From contig DUUU01000252.1 of the NCBI GenBank assembly GCA_012841485.1, positions 1 to 7,943 of the forward strand: 7,943 bases of DNA, written 5' to 3'. The DNA is from Armatimonadota bacterium. GTDB lineage: Bacteria > Armatimonadota > JAAZEB01. Position numbers and translations under genes: made by a program. The notes beneath the pieces were generated by a model. It was not told where the DNA came from and did no database searches. It saw only the letters and a list, made by a program, of their open reading frames with translations. How positions within the stretch are numbered: the first letter of the stretch is position 1; every line of letters begins with the position of its first letter. Of the stretch, positions 1-6,621 are shown one piece after another.

Positions 1-672
1 CCCGCCGCTCCACCGGCGCCGCCCAGAGTGCAGTGGACGGGGAACGTTCAGCTCGGGCTGGGCTTGCTGGCGGGCAACAGCCGCCGTCAGGATTATCACT
101 TCGGCACGGAGATTCGCCGGCGCTCGGCTGTGGACCGCTGGCACCTCACCGCGAGCGCCCATCATGGGGAGTCGCAGGGGAACACCGATATCTCACGCGC
201 GGCCCTCGGCCTCACCTATAGTCGCAACCTGTGGGGGCGGCACTACTACTCGACGGGCGCCTTCCTCAACCACGATGACATGAAGCGCCTGCGTCTCGGT
301 GGCTACTATTTCCTCTCGAAGGGCTACCGCTTGATAGACCGGGCTCCCAATCGCTGGGACCTGGAGATCGGCGGTACCTATGTCAACGACAACTTTCGTT
401 TCCAGCAGCGCGATAGTTTCAACGGACTGGTGCGCTCGATCACCGAGGTGCGCGTGTTTGGCGACTCTACGCTGAAGGCGGTGTGGATGATCTGGCCCAG
501 CCTGGATGCGATCCGCCATGTGCGAGGCACCGCCACGGTTTCGCTCGATCTGCCGGTCGCCCGGAAGGCGAGCCTGCGGATCGGCATCGCCGAGGAGTAC
601 GACTCGCGCCCGCCCGCAAACACGCGGCCGCATGATTTTCAATCGTCCATGTCACTCGTCTACCGTCTTTGA
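1..672 (+). CDS. DUF481 family outer-membrane beta-barrel protein (5' end missing)
   Basis: The frame is open from the first base of the window and ends at TGA 670-672, so the start and any signal peptide lie upstream. The first ten visible codons are a Pro/Ala-rich linker (PAAPPAPPRV). After it comes a run of alternating hydrophobic/polar strands with the layout of DUF481 (YdiY-like 'salt-induced outer membrane protein') barrels: an opening GNVQLGLGLLAGNSRR strand with the family's 'GN' turn, a middle GYRLID strand followed by WDLEIGGTYV, a late 'EEYDSRPP' segment, and a closing strand SMSLVYRL. That last strand is a normal family C-terminus, so this gene looks intact at its 3' end. Members are predicted outer-membrane barrels of unclear function. 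It lies directly ahead of, and overlaps, a TolC-like frame, which places it in an envelope/export cluster. The family call is from memory of the pattern; the outer-membrane barrel nature is more certain than any role. Confidence 0.8.
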   Translation, partial: PAAPPAPPRVQWTGNVQLGLGLLAGNSRRQDYHFGTEIRRRSAVDRWHLTASAHHGESQGNTDISRAALGLTYSRNLWGRHYYSTGAFLNHDDMKRLRLGGYYFLSKGYRLIDRAPNRWDLEIGGTYVNDNFRFQQRDSFNGLVRSITEVRVFGDSTLKAVWMIWPSLDAIRHVRGTATVSLDLPVARKASLRIGIAEEYDSRPPANTRPHDFQSSMSLVYRL

Positions 673-1633
673 CGGAGGCGTGCAGAAGCGCAACGTGAGG
701 CTGGCGCGGGCCGTGCGCGACGCCACCGTAGCCAACCTCCGCCGCGAGGCGCAGGCCCTCGAGCTGAGGGTGATCGATGCCTACGTCCGGGTGCTGCGCG
801 CGCGGCATGCGATCCGGGTGGCACAGCAGAAGCTGGAGAGTGCCCAGGCGCAGAAGGAGATGGTGATCGCGCGGCGCGAGGCCGGCACGGCGGCCGGCGT
901 GGATGTCTATCCCATTGAAGTACAGATTGCCAACGCCCGTGTCGAGAAGCTGGGCGCCGAGGCGGAGCTGCGCGCGTCCGGTTCCGCGCTGCGAAACGCC
1001 ATGGGGCTGGAGGAAGGGCCCGTGCCGGAGGTGGCGGAGTTGCCCGAAAAGCCGGCCGAACCGGCTCCACTGGAAGCGTGCATTGAGCTTGCCCGTGCGA
1101 GCCGGCCGGAGGTGATCGCCGCGCAGGCAGATCTGGAGCGCGAGCGGGCAATGGTCGCGCTCGCGCGCCTGAAGAGCCGGCCGCAGCTCGAGACGGCCGC
1201 GCGGGTGGATCGCGGCCTGGCGGGCTCCAGCATCAACAGCCAGTGGTTGGTCTACGCCACGCTGACCTGGTCGCTCTATGACCGCAGCCACCGCGAGGAA
1301 AGTGCCGCCGGTGAGGCGCGTATCACGGCGCTGGAGGCGCGCCACCGCCAGCTTCTGAAAGATGTCGCTGCCGAGGTGACCCAGGCTTACATCGCGCTTC
1401 AGGGCGCCCGGGCGCGTGCCGAGGCGAGCGAGGTGAGCGTGGCGATGGCCCGGAAGAGCCTGGAGGTGGCGGAGGCCCGCTACCAGCTTGGACTTGCGAT
1501 TCCCATTGAACTGGTGGATGCGCAAATTGCCCGCAGCACCGCCGAGTTGCAGGCGATCCAGTTGCGATATGATGCGTTCCTGTCCCACGCCCGGCTCCGC
1601 GACGCCATGGGACAGGAGATCCTGATCCCATAG
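632..1633 (+). CDS. TolC family outer-membrane factor, N-terminally truncated
   Basis: This would be the outer-membrane exit channel of the type I secretion system encoded here. TolC proteins are two repeats, each with a strand ending in a 'LFDGG'-like motif followed by long helices. Visible here are the second half of repeat 1 (TVFDGG near 662-679, then helices to NAMGLEEGP near 1018) and a complete repeat 2 (from about 1070, with the equivalent SLYDRSHREE near 1273, ending at TAG 1631-1633). Roughly 100-130 residues expected before the FDGG motif, including the signal peptide, are absent. The frame is open back to ATG 506, but that stretch reads as Arg/Ser/Pro-rich out-of-frame sequence under the DUF481 gene. 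I give ATG 632 as a nominal start: it has no Shine-Dalgarno sequence, and GTG 680 and GTG 695 have poorly placed ones (GGAGG 674-678). A protein lacking the first helix and strands should not form a normal channel, so this may be a remnant or the product of a deletion or assembly join. Confidence 0.8.
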   Translation: MIFNRPCHSSTVFDGGVQKRNVRLARAVRDATVANLRREAQALELRVIDAYVRVLRARHAIRVAQQKLESAQAQKEMVIARREAGTAAGVDVYPIEVQIANARVEKLGAEAELRASGSALRNAMGLEEGPVPEVAELPEKPAEPAPLEACIELARASRPEVIAAQADLERERAMVALARLKSRPQLETAARVDRGLAGSSINSQWLVYATLTWSLYDRSHREESAAGEARITALEARHRQLLKDVAAEVTQAYIALQGARARAEASEVSVAMARKSLEVAEARYQLGLAIPIELVDAQIARSTAELQAIQLRYDAFLSHARLRDAMGQEILIP

Positions 1634-1682
1634 AGCCTATCCGGAGAGCCTTGCCACGGCGGCCCAGGAGCACTCCTCACCT

Positions 1683-1720
1683 CCCGGCTCCTTCCGGGCA
1701 TCGCATGGGGAGTGCCCCAT
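1683..1720 (+). other. Two adjacent small hairpins between the TolC-like and exporter genes
   Basis: Two perfect inverted repeats sit side by side in the 127-base gap. One is CCCGG/CCGGG (1683-1687 with 1694-1698, 6-base loop). The other is ATGGGG/CCCCAT (1705-1710 with 1715-1720, loop AGTG). No T-run follows, so a rho-independent terminator is not supported. They could be leader RNA structure ahead of the exporter gene, or chance in GC-rich DNA. I see no convincing promoter in this gap. Confidence 0.3.
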
Positions 1721-1745
1721 CTGAGCGGGTTCTCAGGGCGCCGCC

Positions 1746-1751
1746 AGAAGG
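1746..1751 (+). promoter_or_regulatory. Ribosome binding site fixing a TTG start
   Basis: AGAAGG lies 9 bases before TTG 1761. In this frame a TGA at 1722-1724 closes the frame upstream, and no ATG, GTG or other TTG occurs between it and 1761. The exporter gene therefore almost certainly uses the TTG. Confidence 0.75.
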
Positions 1752-1760
1752 ATAACTACA

Positions 1761-3983
1761 TTGGATCTGGGCGAGATCAGAAACCTGTTGCGCGAGACGA
1801 GCGTCTTTTCTATCCTCTCCGAGGAGGAGTTGGATGACGTGGCCTGCCGCTGCGAGGATGTCCACCTCACGCTCGGCAAGCTGGTGTGCCGCGCGGGCGA
1901 CGAGGCGGACGCCTTCTACATCGTCGCCGATGGCCGCGCGCGCGTCGTGGCTGAGAACGAGAACGGACCCGACCTCACCGTGGGCTCGCTCACCCGTGGC
2001 GACCACTTTGGCGAGCAGGGCTTGCTCACCACTTCACGCCGGCAATACACCATCCGCGCCGGAGGCGACCTCTCGCTACTGCGCCTGAGCAAGACGGTGT
2101 TTGAGGAGATCCTCGAAGCACGCCCGGCGCTGCGCGACTACTTTACCAAGTACATCTCCGAGACATCCGTGCGCAATTTCCTGAAGATGTGCACGGCGTT
2201 CGCGCCCATGTCGCCGTCCGAGATCCGCGGCCTGCTTGGTTGCATCCAGATCGTCGAGTTCGGGCCCGAAGAGATGATCATCCGCGAGGGCGAGGAGGGC
2301 GATGCCTTCTACGTGCTGCGCAGTGGCAGCGCCCGGGTCGTCAAGGAGAGCATGGGAGGGCGCGTCCTCGCGCAGCTCAAGCCCGGCGATAGTTTCGGCG
2401 AGCTCGCCCTCCTCATGGGCCAGCCCCGTTCCGCCAGCATCATCACCAACGAGGCCTCGACCGTCCTGCGTCTGGAGAAAGCCGATTTCGACCGGATCAT
2501 TGCCTCCTCGCCCAAGGTGAAGGAGGCGATGATCACGATCGCCTCCGGCTATGCCGATACGGACCTCCGGGAGAGCGTGGCCGAGCCACAGGCGCCGGTC
2601 CAGGCGCCCCCAGGTGCCGAGTTAATCGAGCCCGAATCGGAGCCGGATGACGCCAGCTATCGTCCGCGCCGTGCTCGCCGCTATCCCGTCTTGCTGCAGG
2701 TGAGCGAGACGGACTGCAGCGCCGCCTGTCTGGCAATGGTGCTGCGCTACTATCGGAAGCACGTGAGTATCACGCGGCTGCGTGAGTTGGCGCATGTCGG
2801 CCGCGAGGGCGCCTCGCTGCATAGCGTCGCTGAGGCCGCCGAGAGCCTTGGCTTCCACGCGCGAGCGATCCAGACGACCTACGAAAACCTACAAAAGGTC
2901 GAGCTTCCCTGCATCGCGCACTGGGAGGGCTACCATTACATCCTCGTCTACGAGGTTCGGCCCGACCGCGTCGTCGTTGCTGACCCGGCGGTGGGCCTGC
3001 GCAAGATGTCGCGCGAGGAGTTTCTCAAGGGCTGGACCGGCTACCTCCTCATCCTGACCCCAACACCCAAGCTGGAGGGCGTGGAGGAGACGAAGACGAG
3101 CCTGGGGCGTTTCCTGCCGATCCTCAAGCCGTATCGACGCCTGCTTCTGGAGGTCTTTCTCGCCTCGCTTGTCTTGCAGCTCTTCGGGCTGGCCACGCCC
3201 ATCTTTACCCAGGTGATCGTAGATAAGGTCCTCGTGCATCAGAGCGTGTCGATGTTGAACCTGATGCTCATCGGCATGCTCCTGATCGCCCTTTTCCAGA
3301 CGGCGACGATGGGCGTGCGTGAGTATCTGCTGGTGCATACCACCCGTCGCATCGACCTGGAGATGGTCGTCACTTTCTATAACCACGTTCTCAGCCTGCC
3401 GTTGCGCTACTTCGAGCAGCGCAAGGTGGGCGACATCCTGAAACGCTTTCACGAGAACGCGACGATCCGCGAGCTCCTCACCGGCCGGGCCGTCGGGGTC
3501 ATCCTCGATGGCATCATGGTGATCGTCTACCTCGCGTTGATGTTCTACTACAACGCGACGCTCACATGGGTGATGCTCGCTTTCGTCCCGTTCTTCATTC
3601 TCCTTGCTCTGGTAGTCACGCCCATTCTGAGGAAGCAATATCGCGAGAGCTTCGAGCGCAATTCCGAGGCGGAATCGCAGATGGTGGAGGCCGTGACCGG
3701 GATCAATACCATCAAGGCGATGGCGGCGGAGCGCCCCACGCGCTGGAAGTGGGAAGGCATGATGGTGCGGGCGCTCAACGTGGAGTTTCGAAGCGCCATT
3801 ACCACCATGTTCCTCAGCGCCTCCGGCAACGTGCTTCAGAACCTGCAGCACATCTTCCTCCTTCTGGTTTGGCGCGCACCTGGTGATCGAGGGCCGGCTT
3901 ACCGTTGGCCAGTTGATGGCTTTCAACGTCCTGGTCGGCAACGTCACGGGACCCATCTTGAGTATTATCGACCTCCTGGATGA
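1761..3983 (+). CDS. cNMP-binding, C39-peptidase ABC exporter, N-terminal part (frameshifted)
   Basis: This is the protease and membrane part of a peptidase-containing ABC exporter that would cleave a leader from a peptide cargo and export it. Domains in order: a cNMP-binding domain at about residues 15-130 (FGEQGLL, Arg94), a second at about 145-265 (FGELALL with PRSAS at 222-226, a canonical phosphate-binding cassette), a linker, a C39 protease at about 305-435, then ABC transmembrane helices from about 460. The protease keeps the expected Gln313, Cys319 (TDCSAAC), His392 (YHYILVY) and Asp408 (ADPAVG), so it looks active. The TTG start is set by AGAAGG at 1746-1751. After LQHIFLLL (about base 3865) the frame goes wrong: the last ~37 residues to the stop at 3983 are Arg/Pro-rich junk, while the real continuation (WFGAHLVIEG) is one base on in another frame. 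The restored protein would be about 1,019 residues. The architecture recalls HetC-like and NHLM-type bacteriocin exporters. Whether it is functional depends on the frameshift being real. Confidence 0.9.
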   Translation: MDLGEIRNLLRETSVFSILSEEELDDVACRCEDVHLTLGKLVCRAGDEADAFYIVADGRARVVAENENGPDLTVGSLTRGDHFGEQGLLTTSRRQYTIRAGGDLSLLRLSKTVFEEILEARPALRDYFTKYISETSVRNFLKMCTAFAPMSPSEIRGLLGCIQIVEFGPEEMIIREGEEGDAFYVLRSGSARVVKESMGGRVLAQLKPGDSFGELALLMGQPRSASIITNEASTVLRLEKADFDRIIASSPKVKEAMITIASGYADTDLRESVAEPQAPVQAPPGAELIEPESEPDDASYRPRRARRYPVLLQVSETDCSAACLAMVLRYYRKHVSITRLRELAHVGREGASLHSVAEAAESLGFHARAIQTTYENLQKVELPCIAHWEGYHYILVYEVRPDRVVVADPAVGLRKMSREEFLKGWTGYLLILTPTPKLEGVEETKTSLGRFLPILKPYRRLLLEVFLASLVLQLFGLATPIFTQVIVDKVLVHQSVSMLNLMLIGMLLIALFQTATMGVREYLLVHTTRRIDLEMVVTFYNHVLSLPLRYFEQRKVGDILKRFHENATIRELLTGRAVGVILDGIMVIVYLALMFYYNATLTWVMLAFVPFFILLALVVTPILRKQYRESFERNSEAESQMVEAVTGINTIKAMAAERPTRWKWEGMMVRALNVEFRSAITTMFLSASGNVLQNLQHIFLLLVWRAPGDRGPAYRWPVDGFQRPGRQRHGTHLEYYRPPG

Positions 3984-4821
3984 CTTCCAGCAGGCGAATA
4001 TCGCCCTGGAGCGCCTCACGGACGTCTACGACACCAAGCCCGAGGAAGATCTGGTCAAGAAGGCGCCGATCCACCTCCCGGCGTTGCGCGGACACATCGT
4101 CTTCCAGAACATGACGTTTCGATACCCGACGCGGCCCGACAGGAACGCGCTCCAAAACATCAACCTGGAGATCCATCCCGGGCAGACCGTCGCCCTCGTC
4201 GGGCGCAGTGGCGCCGGAAAGACGACTTTCGCCAGCATCCTCCTGCGGATGCACGCGCCCAGCGAAGGCAAGGTCTACCTGGATGGGTACGACCTGGAGC
4301 AGGTTTCTCTCTCCAGCCTGCGCTCGCAAGTGGGCGTGGTGCCCCAGGAAGTGACGCTCTTCAGCGGCACGATCCGCGAGAACATCGCTTTCGGACGGCC
4401 AAACGCGCCCCTGGATGAGGTGGTTGGCGCGGCGATGCTGGCCGGCGCCCACGATTTCATCACCGCGCTTCCCCTTGGCTACGAGACGGTGATAGGCGAG
4501 CGCGGCCAGAGCCTCTCTGGTGGGCAACGCCAGCGCATCGCCATCGCGCGCGCCCTCTTCAAGAAACCGCGCATTCTGATCTTCGACGAGGCAACGAGTG
4601 CCCTCGATAACGAGAGCGAGCGCGCGATCCAGCAGAACCTCGATAGGATCCTCAAGGATCGCACCACCTTCATCATCGCGCACCGCCTGAGCACGGTGCG
4701 CCATGCCGATTTGATCGTGGTCCTGGATCAAGGGGTGATCGTGGAGACGGGTACCCACTATAGCCTGATGCAGCAGCGCGGGCTTTACTACTACCTGAAC
4801 AGCCAGCAACTGGATCAGTAG
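3883..4821 (+). CDS. ABC exporter, C-terminal part: last membrane helices and ATPase domain
   Basis: This is the downstream half of the split exporter. Homology actually starts at TGG 3865 (WFGAHLVI, closely like HlyB). GTG 3883 is only the first formal start codon in the frame and has no Shine-Dalgarno sequence, so independent translation is doubtful. Residues 1-45 finish the membrane domain (GRLTVGQLMAFN, then DDFQQANIALERL). The ATPase domain is complete: Walker A GRSGAGKT (107-114), Q-loop Gln155 (VVPQ), signature LSGGQ (211-215), Walker B ILIFDE (231-236, catalytic Glu236), D-loop SALD (239-242) and H-loop His267 (IIAHRLS). All catalytic residues are present, so selection appears to have acted on this half until recently, which favours a recent mutation or sequence error over an old pseudogene. 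The stop lies 21 bases before the membrane fusion protein gene, consistent with one operon. Confidence 0.9.
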   Translation: MIEGRLTVGQLMAFNVLVGNVTGPILSIIDLLDDFQQANIALERLTDVYDTKPEEDLVKKAPIHLPALRGHIVFQNMTFRYPTRPDRNALQNINLEIHPGQTVALVGRSGAGKTTFASILLRMHAPSEGKVYLDGYDLEQVSLSSLRSQVGVVPQEVTLFSGTIRENIAFGRPNAPLDEVVGAAMLAGAHDFITALPLGYETVIGERGQSLSGGQRQRIAIARALFKKPRILIFDEATSALDNESERAIQQNLDRILKDRTTFIIAHRLSTVRHADLIVVLDQGVIVETGTHYSLMQQRGLYYYLNSQQLDQ

Positions 4822-4842
4822 TCGGGTGGCAAGAAGGGAAGG

Positions 4843-5838
4843 ATGGAGAAGGGGATGGCTGGCACGGAAGAGCAGACCTCGGTAGGCGAGCCGCTAGATC
4901 TGGCCGCCCTGGGCAAGACGTGGACGCCGCCACAGGCGAGTGGGAGCACGCCGGAGGTCTCCGAGATCCTGGCGGAGATGCCGTGGTGGGCCGCTCGCGG
5001 CCTGCTCTACATCATCGTGGCGTTCCTGCTTGCCGCCGGCCTCTGGGCGCACTTCAGCGTGCTCGACATCGTCTCGGAGGCACGCGGCACCCTGCTGCCG
5101 GAGGGCTACACCCGACGTGTCGAAGCCCAGACGGATGGCGTCGTGCAGTTCATCCTTGTCCGGGAGGGTGACCGCGTTGAGGCGAACGAGGCGCTCGTCC
5201 AACTCGATTCTGCCGAGGCGCGCGTTCGGCGAGACAATGCCCGGCAAGAGATGCGCACGCTGGAAGAACAACTCCTGCAGATCCGCGCCTCTGGCGCTCC
5301 CGTCGTTGAGGCGCTTGAAAAGGAGAACGCTCTCGCCCGGCTCGAAAGCGAGATCGCCGCTCTCGATCTGGCGCTTGCCCGCTCCACCATCCGTTCGCCG
5401 GTCGATGGGCTGGTTACCTCCCTCGAGGTGCGCACCCCGGGCGCCGTTGTCAAGCCGGGGGATCCCATCGCAACCGTGGCGCCTGCCAACGCCCGCCTGG
5501 TAGTCGAGGGAAAGATGCCAAACCAGCGGATCGCCTTCGTGCGCAAGGGCCTGCCCGCCAAGCTGAAGTTCGACGCCTTTCCCTTCCAGGATTACGGCGT
5601 GGTCAACGGCACCGTGATCGACGTCTCGCCCGACGCGCAGAGCGACGAGAAGCTCGGCTCCGTCTACAAGGTGACCGTGGCGCCTGACCGGCCGGTTATC
5701 GCGGCCCACGGCCAGGAGTTTCCGCTGCGCCCGGGCATGACCGCTACCATGGAAGTGGTGACCGAGCGCAAGAGCGTGCTCAGCCTCTTCGCGGCTCCGT
5801 TCAAGAAGGCGCAGGGCGATCTGGGCAGCGCGAAGTGA
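4843..5838 (+). CDS. HlyD family membrane fusion protein of the type I exporter
   Basis: This is the inner-membrane periplasmic adaptor that would link the ABC exporter to the TolC-like channel. A short cytoplasmic N-terminus (residues 1-50) is followed by one membrane helix (about 52-69, GLLYIIVAFLLAAGLW). Next come the first half of a lipoyl-like domain (about 90-122, VEAQTDGVVQFILVREGDRV), a coiled-coil hairpin (about 125-180) and the second lipoyl half (about 183-212, IRSPVDGLVTSLEVRTPGAVV). A beta-barrel/membrane-proximal region ends in the usual LRPGMTATMEV (296-306). The hairpin is only about 55-60 residues, much shorter than in HlyD itself; the total of 331 residues is also short. ATG 4843 follows AAGAAGGGAAGG at 4831-4842. 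A second in-frame ATG at 4855 follows GGAGAAGGGG, so the start could be four codons later. The gene lies 21 bases after the exporter and is the last gene of the cluster. The frame looks intact. Confidence 0.92.
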   Translation: MEKGMAGTEEQTSVGEPLDLAALGKTWTPPQASGSTPEVSEILAEMPWWAARGLLYIIVAFLLAAGLWAHFSVLDIVSEARGTLLPEGYTRRVEAQTDGVVQFILVREGDRVEANEALVQLDSAEARVRRDNARQEMRTLEEQLLQIRASGAPVVEALEKENALARLESEIAALDLALARSTIRSPVDGLVTSLEVRTPGAVVKPGDPIATVAPANARLVVEGKMPNQRIAFVRKGLPAKLKFDAFPFQDYGVVNGTVIDVSPDAQSDEKLGSVYKVTVAPDRPVIAAHGQEFPLRPGMTATMEVVTERKSVLSLFAAPFKKAQGDLGSAK

Positions 5839-5844
5839 TAGGCG

Positions 5845-5859
5845 CGGGCACCCCGCCCG
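5845..5859. terminator. Small hairpin between convergent genes
   Basis: CGGGC (5845-5849) and GCCCG (5855-5859) form a perfect 5-bp stem with a 5-base loop, in the 22-base gap between the converging fusion-protein and 2H phosphoesterase genes. The position suits a two-way terminator, but the stem is short and there is no clear T-run on either side, so this is weak. Confidence 0.3.
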
Positions 5860-5860
5860 G

Positions 5861-6409
5861 CTAGCTTTCCAGCCGCAGTTCGCGGAGCGGGAAGGAGTAG
5901 ATGGGACGCACCGGCCGATACTCCACCAGGCCGATCTCAGCGAGCATCAGGGAACCGAAGACGCGGCTGCATCTGCAGATCTCTAACGCCGGGATCACCT
6001 GCTCGCGGGGCAGATCAATCGCCACGGTGCAATGGGGCACCCATCGCCCCGGGCGGTAGTGCTCCAATGCGCGCAGGCCGAGTGCATCGAGCCGGGCGTG
6101 CACGGACTGGTGCAACTCCAGCAGCTGGGGAGTGACCACCGGGGTGAGGAAGACGACGCCGTCCTTGGCGGGAAAGGCGCCGACAGCATCCAGAGTGAGC
6201 GGCAGGGGGCTGAGAGTGCTGGCGAGTTCCTCCAGCTCGGGGCGAACCCGCGTTGGATCGATGCGGTCGAAGACGGCAACGCTGATGTGCGGCCGAGAGC
6301 CGATCTGTGGCAGCGGTGAGCGGATCCCCTGCCGGGCGAGCTCGTCCCAGAGGCTCCGTACTCGCATTTCCGCCTGCGGATCGAAGTGCAACTCGACCGC
6401 GAACCCCAT
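5861..6409 (-). CDS. 2H phosphoesterase (2'-5' RNA ligase family)
   Basis: The protein of 182 residues carries the two His-x-Ser/Thr motifs that define the 2H superfamily: PHISVAV (His41, Ser43) and PHCTVAI (His126, Thr128), each within a hydrophobic strand. Family members hydrolyse or form 2'-5' or 2',3'-cyclic phosphodiester bonds in RNA or small nucleotides, with the two His residues as catalytic pair. The substrate here cannot be told from the sequence. The spacing between motifs (85 residues) and total length are normal for the family. The frame is open 63 codons further upstream, but the start at 6409 is set by AGGAGGG five bases away and by the family-like N-terminus MGFAVELHF. The gene converges on the export cluster and is divergent from the methyltransferase, so it looks like an independent unit rather than part of the secretion system. 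Confidence 0.88.
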   Translation of the reverse strand: MGFAVELHFDPQAEMRVRSLWDELARQGIRSPLPQIGSRPHISVAVFDRIDPTRVRPELEELASTLSPLPLTLDAVGAFPAKDGVVFLTPVVTPQLLELHQSVHARLDALGLRALEHYRPGRWVPHCTVAIDLPREQVIPALEICRCSRVFGSLMLAEIGLVEYRPVRPIYSFPLRELRLES

Positions 6410-6413
6410 CGTT

Positions 6414-6420
6414 CCCTCCT
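6414..6420 (-). promoter_or_regulatory. Ribosome binding site deciding the 2H phosphoesterase start
   Basis: Read on the - strand, AGGAGGG precedes ATG 6409-6407 by four bases. This selects the 182-residue form over the longer open frame that begins at 6598, whose extra N-terminus is Arg/Ser/Pro-rich and unlike the family. Confidence 0.8.
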
Positions 6421-6510
6421 CATCGTGGCTTGCCATAGGCCGGGCGTAAGAGGCACGATCTAGAATGCGCCCGCTCAGGATGCTGGCCCATGAGCTACTT
6501 CCACATGGAA

Positions 6511-6520
6511 AGCCCGGGCT
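6511..6520. other. 10-bp perfect palindrome in the divergent gap
   Basis: AGCCCGGGCT is a perfect palindrome roughly midway between the divergent 2H phosphoesterase and methyltransferase starts (gap 6410-6621). AAGCCCGG recurs at 6548-6555. It could be an operator for a dimeric repressor, but GC-rich DNA makes chance palindromes common. A TAGAAT at 6461-6466 resembles a -10 box on the + strand but has no matching -35 box at normal spacing. Confidence 0.2.
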
Positions 6521-6610
6521 CCTGCGCCCCATAGGCGATTGGTTAGTAAGCCCGGCGGGTCTGGTGGCTTTCCTCTTCCTGGCTGGCGTCGATACCACGG
6601 ATGAAGGCGT

Positions 6611-6619
6611 GAGAGGAGG
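6611..6619 (+). promoter_or_regulatory. Ribosome binding site before paired GTG starts
   Basis: GAGAGGAGG precedes two adjacent GTG codons at 6622 and 6625, with 2 and 5 bases of spacing respectively. The spacing favours 6625 slightly; the difference is one residue. A TGA at 6610-6612 in the same frame rules out any earlier start. Confidence 0.7.
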
Positions 6620-6621
6620 CG

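Noticed and set aside
506..661. Open frame extending the TolC-like gene upstream to ATG 506.
   Set aside because: The translated stretch is Arg/Ser/Pro-rich, has no signal peptide and no TolC likeness, and lies antiphase to the well-supported DUF481 coding frame. It is a shadow.
467..1588. Long - strand open frame of 373 codons opposite the TolC-like gene.
   Set aside because: It is rich in Arg, His, Gly and Leu with no family pattern, and mirrors a + strand gene with clear helical-repeat homology. High-GC antisense frames of this kind are common.
1705..1755. A 16-codon frame (MGSAPSERVLRAPPEG) just before the exporter start, a possible leader peptide or cargo.
   Set aside because: It has no ribosome binding site, no double-Gly leader pattern and no hydrophobic core; its start is part of a small hairpin. 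Its closeness to the TTG start is the only support.
2889..4809. Two long - strand frames (2889-4019 and 3814-4809) opposite the exporter.
   Set aside because: The composition is His/Arg/Glu-rich with no recognisable domain; the + strand carries all ATPase motifs.
6410..6598. N-terminal extension of the 2H phosphoesterase up to 6598 on the - strand.
   Set aside because: The extra residues are unlike the family, and a strong AGGAGGG sits right before ATG 6409.
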